Of a stretch of 64,000 nt of DNA, positions 59,134 to 64,000 are shown piece by piece. The notes under the pieces are model-generated. The model worked only from the letters and a program-made list of their open reading frames with translations, had not been told where the DNA came from and did not search any database. Each line of letters starts with the position of its first letter. Position 1 is the stretch's first letter. The DNA is taken from assembly GCA_021399445.1 (NCBI GenBank), contig JAJTUQ010000005.1, positions 2,418,001 to 2,482,000 on the forward strand. Direction: 5' to 3'. The translations under genes were made by a program, and so were the position numbers. The stretch is from Xylogone sp. PMI_703. Taxonomy: Eukaryota > Ascomycota > Leotiomycetes.

Positions 59134-59918
59134 TTAATGCGGATTACATTGTTAGTTATGAGCACATGCAAATGCACGTTGGTGTTTATCTGTAGCCATG
59201 GGATCAAGATTGGTAATTCTGATCTACGGCTAGCATGGACTCAATGGTGCTTTTCAGTCAGACAACCAAGACGAGTCTATACGATCTCGTCTTTAACGGG
59301 TAGACAGGATAAGGTGCAAGAATATCATTCTTGGTTTTGGAGACTTTCATTTGATTCATTTTCAGATAGCTGCTCCTGTATATATACTTAGAACTATATG
59401 GCCGGGTAAATATGAAAAAATATAAGAGATTTAGCTCTCTAAGGGACAGCTCACTATAGCTCATGCTAATCTCTCAGAGACAATATATTGACGTACGATA
59501 TACGCTCAATACACTGGTACTCTGGCTGCTACAGAAGTACCAACTTCAGCTGCTAGAACAAGAAGATAAGGACAGGCACGCAATATCCAGGCATACCTTC
59601 AACTTGGCATGCTTTCAGTATGGCCATACGGCAAAACTGCATTATATCTGTAGCTGTGTAATATTTACATAATATAGAGGATAGTACATCATCTTGAAAT
59701 ACACGCTACGTGTATTTAACACTTGAATACCAGGACGTATCAAGGCTGTGCCACTTATTCTAAATGCGGGCCGGGCCGCTAGATCTTTTTCGTGGTGGTG
59801 GTGTGACGCGATATCCCATGTGCTATGATGTGCTATGATGCAGACACGCCAAGATCGTCTAATATGTAATTATTCCTGTGTACCAGATACTTGGGCCGAT
59901 TATTCGATCGGAAAGAAG
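59134..59918. other. Intergenic, sulfotransferase-like to broken regulator
   Basis: About 785 bases. A direct repeat TGCTATGATG occurs twice in tandem near 59820-59839. Otherwise nothing supported. Confidence 0.4.
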
Positions 59919-61890
59919 CTAGGCGAGGAAGAAGTGCTCATCTAGATGGGCCATGACTGACCTCCACTCCCATAGCCCCTGCTCGCTGCCTCTCAATCTC
60001 CAGCATTCCTCGACAACACAGAATACAGACCCCAGGTTTCCTAATTGCTGGGACGGCGGACCTGCAGCAGCCATAAGATCATTAATGAGAACCCGATCGC
60101 CGTTCGCTGCCAGACAGCCGGTAACGCAGAAAGGCCATGCTAGGTTCCGGCTTAATTGCGGATCTCTCAGTTCTTTCAATGAGGTAATAGTTCTTGATAC
60201 GCTCGATTTAATTTCTGGCAAATTGGGGTTCGGGCCAGAGACAACAACATGAAGGTATGTTAACGGAGCCAAGCCAAAAATGGCCGTAACATCGTTCACA
60301 TCACGAATGCTCGATTCTGGGGTTGACGGTAGTGATCCACATTTTACCAGTTTAGTGTGCTCCTTGTGTCTCTCCTCTATTTGCTTCTCAATGGCTATAG
60401 CACGCTGGGTTAGCTCCCTCATACTGAGGATGCCAAGTCGCTGAGCCTCGTTCTTCTAGGACAAAAAGGCTGTGACCTCTGGTCTGAAGCCACACCCAAT
60501 TCTTGCAGCCTGTCGCCCACACCATGTCTATCATGCCCGATTCTAAAAGGTCTTTGCATAACGGGAGAATTGATGGCGTTAGGTTTCCTGATGCAGAAGC
60601 AATGAGTTCAAACCACAAAAGTACGACAGAGGTGAGACTCGGTAGCTTTTCTCTACACGCCCAGCCACTTGAGATACCACGTTGTGTGCAAGTTATCATA
60701 TGGTTCTCTTCTCCAACAACGGATGAGTCCTACCATACTGGGATAAGGCGAGTTTGGAGAGTTAGTGCAGCTTGTAGGTGTATCTTCCAGCTCCCTGCGC
60801 CTCCCCGCAAGAGCTAATTTGTTGGGTAACATCAAAACAGCATTCTTCACGTAAAAAATAGACTATGCGGTACCTCCAGAAATAACAATTGGATAATACA
60901 CATTATCGTGGTTATCTCACCTTGAGACGGCATTAAGTCCGCTATGTGACTTTGTAGACTCTTGTTCAATTCCGTTAGAACGTTGGAAGAGTAGCTGTTG
61001 CTGTCTCGCAATTTTGCTTCCATATCGCTCTCTCCTTGCGAATACAGCACGGCATCTGCATATAAACTAAGAGCAAGGCAATCGCTGTAGAATGGCCTAG
61101 CTTTGCGTAATAGGCCATACAACCAGCCCCGCCGATCGGGAATGGAGATATGTGAGTAGAATGGGTACTGGATGTTGAAAACGGAGTCGATATAATACAT
61201 CACCAGATCCGATTCGCTCAATGTATTATCCCGAGAATTATCCTCCATGATATCAGTGTGCAATTGCAAACTTCTCATGGGCAATGCATCCGCGTCTGAG
61301 GCTGATGAATCACTGTCCATATCGTAGGGAAATGGATCAGATATGGGCAGTGATATTCCAGGACTATTCACCAATGCTGAGCTGCTGTCTCCTACTTTAT
61401 CGTCATGGCTGCTAAAATGTCCAAATTCAACACTGCTAATAGATGCGTCTTCTGCGCCGTAGCCGGCGAACATATTTGCCGTTGGAATATCATGGAGAGA
61501 ACTCTGCTGAAAACCTGTCTTGCTATAGCCTTCTGATGGTGTCGACTGATGCGCACCATCGTTGTTACTATTCACTGTGAGCGGATAGCACTGTGCGGGC
61601 TTTGAAGCTTCCACAGCCGCCGCTCTGTGATTCCAGATGCCGACATTGGGTGGCTAGCGCGTCCCCCATGAGTCGGAGCTGTTTCCGACGCCGAAGACAT
61701 TCCTTAACACGCAACTTCACCATGGCAAGATGGTGTTTCTCCTTCACGTGCCCATCTTTCCTGGGGAATGCTCCCATAACCATCGCAGAGCAAGTCTAGT
61801 GAGTTACAAGTTCAGGCATGATGGCCGGTTCTCATCACACTTTTTCCTGCGCAGCCGACATGCCCAGCAACCGGAGACGCTGCGGATGCC
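59919..61890 (-). pseudogene. Zn2Cys6 transcription factor, degenerate
   Basis: The zinc cluster is readable near 61890-61775 ([19 protein letters not shown]) but an extra base shifts the frame just before the fifth cysteine; the remaining part (NSLDLLCDGYG) lies in the next frame. A second shift follows near 61750 (DGHVKEKHHLAMVKLRVK), and a third precedes MEASKPAQ near 61614. The regulatory domain is Fungal_trans_2-like: YYIDSVFNIQYPFYS, GLLRKARPFYSDCLALSLY, then, across a likely intron ending at AATTAG, LLRGGAGSWKIHLQAAL. In-frame TAGs are at 60730-60732 and at 60456-60458, the latter where Trp is expected before Lys-Asn-Glu-Ala-Gln. Another frame change is needed near 60490. Any upstream exon 1 is unresolved. 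The last part (59919-60422) is open. A functional protein is very unlikely. Confidence 0.8.
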
Positions 61891-64000
61891 TTGAAGAACA
61901 CTAACATCAGCGGTTCTGAATACCAATTTGGAACATCAAAAGGTCTACTTGGGGTGATGATCATGCACTTACTCATGGCGTGGCTACAAAAATCTCGGGT
62001 ACTCGGACTTGCAAAAGCATTACCAGTGGCCAAGGCACCCAAAAATCCAAATGCATCTAGAAGTCTGGATGCCGAGGTATGAGCTAGACTTATTACATAT
62101 CCGATTTGCACAAATAGCTAATTCACTCTAAACGGATGTTTACTTGGGTTTTGTGCAAATAGTCTCTCCTGCAGCGAGCATTTCAACGGGGTTTTCCAAT
62201 CAGACCTGCTGTTACCTGCTCAAAGTAGATAGTGGGGCGAAGAATGTCTCTAAGCAGAGAGCTGAGGAAAAGATCGTCAGAAGAAGGGCGAGATTTTCCA
62301 AAACGCCGAGTAGCAAGACAGGGCGAGACCGTTGGACTAGTTTCAGCTGTGGGCTAGAGATGTGATAAGTGACGAAAAGAATAATTAAAGCTGACCTGTC
62401 TGGCAGTTCCATGGTCAAAAACCGAGGTGGTGGACAGTTACCTACCTACTTTGTCTGGCCTTCCTCCGGTCAGTGTACCGGTGAGGAGAAGCTGACTGCA
62501 TCAGCCTGAAATAGTTGCGTCACTCTGCATTGAAAGTCCTGTTACAGGTTTGCAGCATCGGTGGGAATTGCACCGCTGGCGTCTGACATGCAGCTGCCTG
62601 GTGGTTATGGAGAACTCGGTGCTTAAACAAAGCTAAGCATCTGCGGAAAGCTTATCCTGCGGACTCCATACCGTCACCACGCTACCGTAGACTGGTTAAT
62701 ATCCCCATGTAGCTACATTGAAAGTTACATTGTGCTACAACATACCGTATCATGCATATCCTTGAAATACTGCAAGGTGCCCAACGCAGACGAAAGAAGA
62801 CCGTCTTGAATGGTCAGTGAATGGTCAGCAGTTAGCCGAGTGGGGAACGTGGGTCGGAGAAGATCCAACACCGGTGCCAGTACTGGGATCGGGTGAGTCC
62901 GACAAAGTGCTAATTACTGTGTATTTAGTTGTGTTAGGATGAGGATGAAACGCAAAGACTGCCTACGGAGTACAAGTATACCAGCCCTCGTAGACTCTAG
63001 TACGGGCGCGGTACCGTACCTCCGTACTTCCCCTGAGTGCCCCGGGTGGCCGTATTAATAAGGAATGTGGCGCAGATAAGGTCGGTTGCGGGCATGCAGC
63101 CCGCTAGCGCTTATGGCATCCAGCGCTAGCTACATGCTAGTGTCTGGATTAGTGGATTACTGAACGCCAACCCCAGACCTTATTATCTTCTCGGTGGCTC
63201 ATTTTCCAAGCTTAGGAATACGGAATACGGAGTAGTACTGTACTTACGGCGCGGAGATCGGGGAGCAGAGCTTATGGAGTCTTCTAGCTAATGGGACGCA
63301 CACGTGCCAAGAGGCTACTGACTAGTGCGACTGAATCAGGAATTAGTCGCATAGCATACTTCCTACTCCGTATTCTCCCCAGCTGTTCGGCCATTAATGC
63401 TACGTTTTGATCAGATATGGCAAGCTACTCGCCATCAAGTGTACAGTGCAGGAATTGATGGTATTCTAGATTCCCGTCTATCAAGCCAGGAAGGAGGTCG
63501 ATCCTAATGTAAACTTTATTTGCCCGATAATTGATGCGCACTTCCCCTATGAGCGCGGGATTACTATTCCTGTCGAGCCTGTGTAGCTTGCGTACAGGTG
63601 ATATCGTAATCCTTTCCCTGTCACGCCCTCTACTCTACCGTAGATTCTCACATTTAGCATAGTTAGACTAGCCTAACCGGTATTAGATTTTGCTGATCAT
63701 ACCGGAGTCTTGAACTCCTTTTGTATGGGTGGCCGCTGACACTGGGTCTGTCCCATCGCTGATGGTATAACTACAAGTATGTTAAATCCGAGTAACTACG
63801 GTATTGTACTATTTTATGACACGGCCCGATAGTTAATAGGATAGAAGCGAGATAAGCTACGTAGTCAGGTACTGTACTATAGACATAATCACCGTACGTA
63901 AAATATGATGACACGCATGCCTATTTCCTCTACTAGGACCAGGTACCGGGTATTACTACTGTATACTTACCAATCGTCATCTTTTATCTTTATAAGCAGT
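61891..64000. other. Right-edge region without a supported gene
   Basis: About 2.1 kb. Short open frames near 61891-62418 (for example 62144-62365) show no domain. From 62900 on the DNA is rich in short ACGGAGTA/TACTCCGT motifs and near-palindromes (62971, 63012, 63220-63230, 63363). It may be the flank of another gene or decayed repeat DNA. No transposon ends could be defined. Confidence 0.4.

Overview
The window is nuclear DNA from a filamentous ascomycete. Most genes carry short introns (about 43-78 bases) with GT-AG ends and CTAAC/CTGAC-like branch sites. The gene content (multimodular NRPS, ABCC transporter, Zn2Cys6 regulators, UstYa/DUF3328 proteins, GH25, GH28 and GH62) fits a Eurotiomycete of the Aspergillus/Penicillium/Talaromyces type. 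That lineage call is an inference; no marker gene is present. There are no rRNA genes, no CRISPR array and no tRNA I can support.

1-27 kb: a decayed peptide-synthetase locus. A giant NRPS reads leftward from 19942 and runs off the left edge. Its visible order is C(partial)-A-T-E / C-A-T / C-A-T-E / C-A-T / C-A-T-E, so epimerases sit in modules 1, 3 and 5. One good intron (10685-10732) is present. The frame is also broken by four in-frame stops (2143, 7456, 10450, 11236), a frameshift near 18.04 kb and an unresolved junction at 19.36 kb. Several key residues are altered. A divergent 14-exon ABCC transporter (21730-27038) carries one in-frame TGA. The locus looks like a pseudogenised cyclic-peptide cluster with its exporter.

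28-36 kb: secreted GH25 lysozyme, a PRISE-type reductase, a Zn2Cys6 regulator and an NAD-dependent epimerase, all apparently intact.

36-46 kb: a plant-polysaccharide group. A GH28 enzyme and a CBM1-GH62 arabinofuranosidase lie tail to tail, followed by two MFS transporters (drug:H+ antiporter-like and sugar-porter-like). A UstYa-family remnant lies between GH62 and the first transporter.

47-62 kb: a beta-trefoil lectin-like pseudogene, a DUF3112-like membrane protein, a Zn2Cys6 regulator, a UstYa-family gene in many short exons, a membrane-anchored arylsulfotransferase-like protein, a P-loop sulfotransferase-family protein, and a badly broken Zn2Cys6 regulator. UstYa oxidases usually act on ribosomal or non-ribosomal peptides. 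UstYa and sulfotransferase-type genes between two regulators suggest a second, small metabolite locus. The last 2 kb hold no gene I can support.
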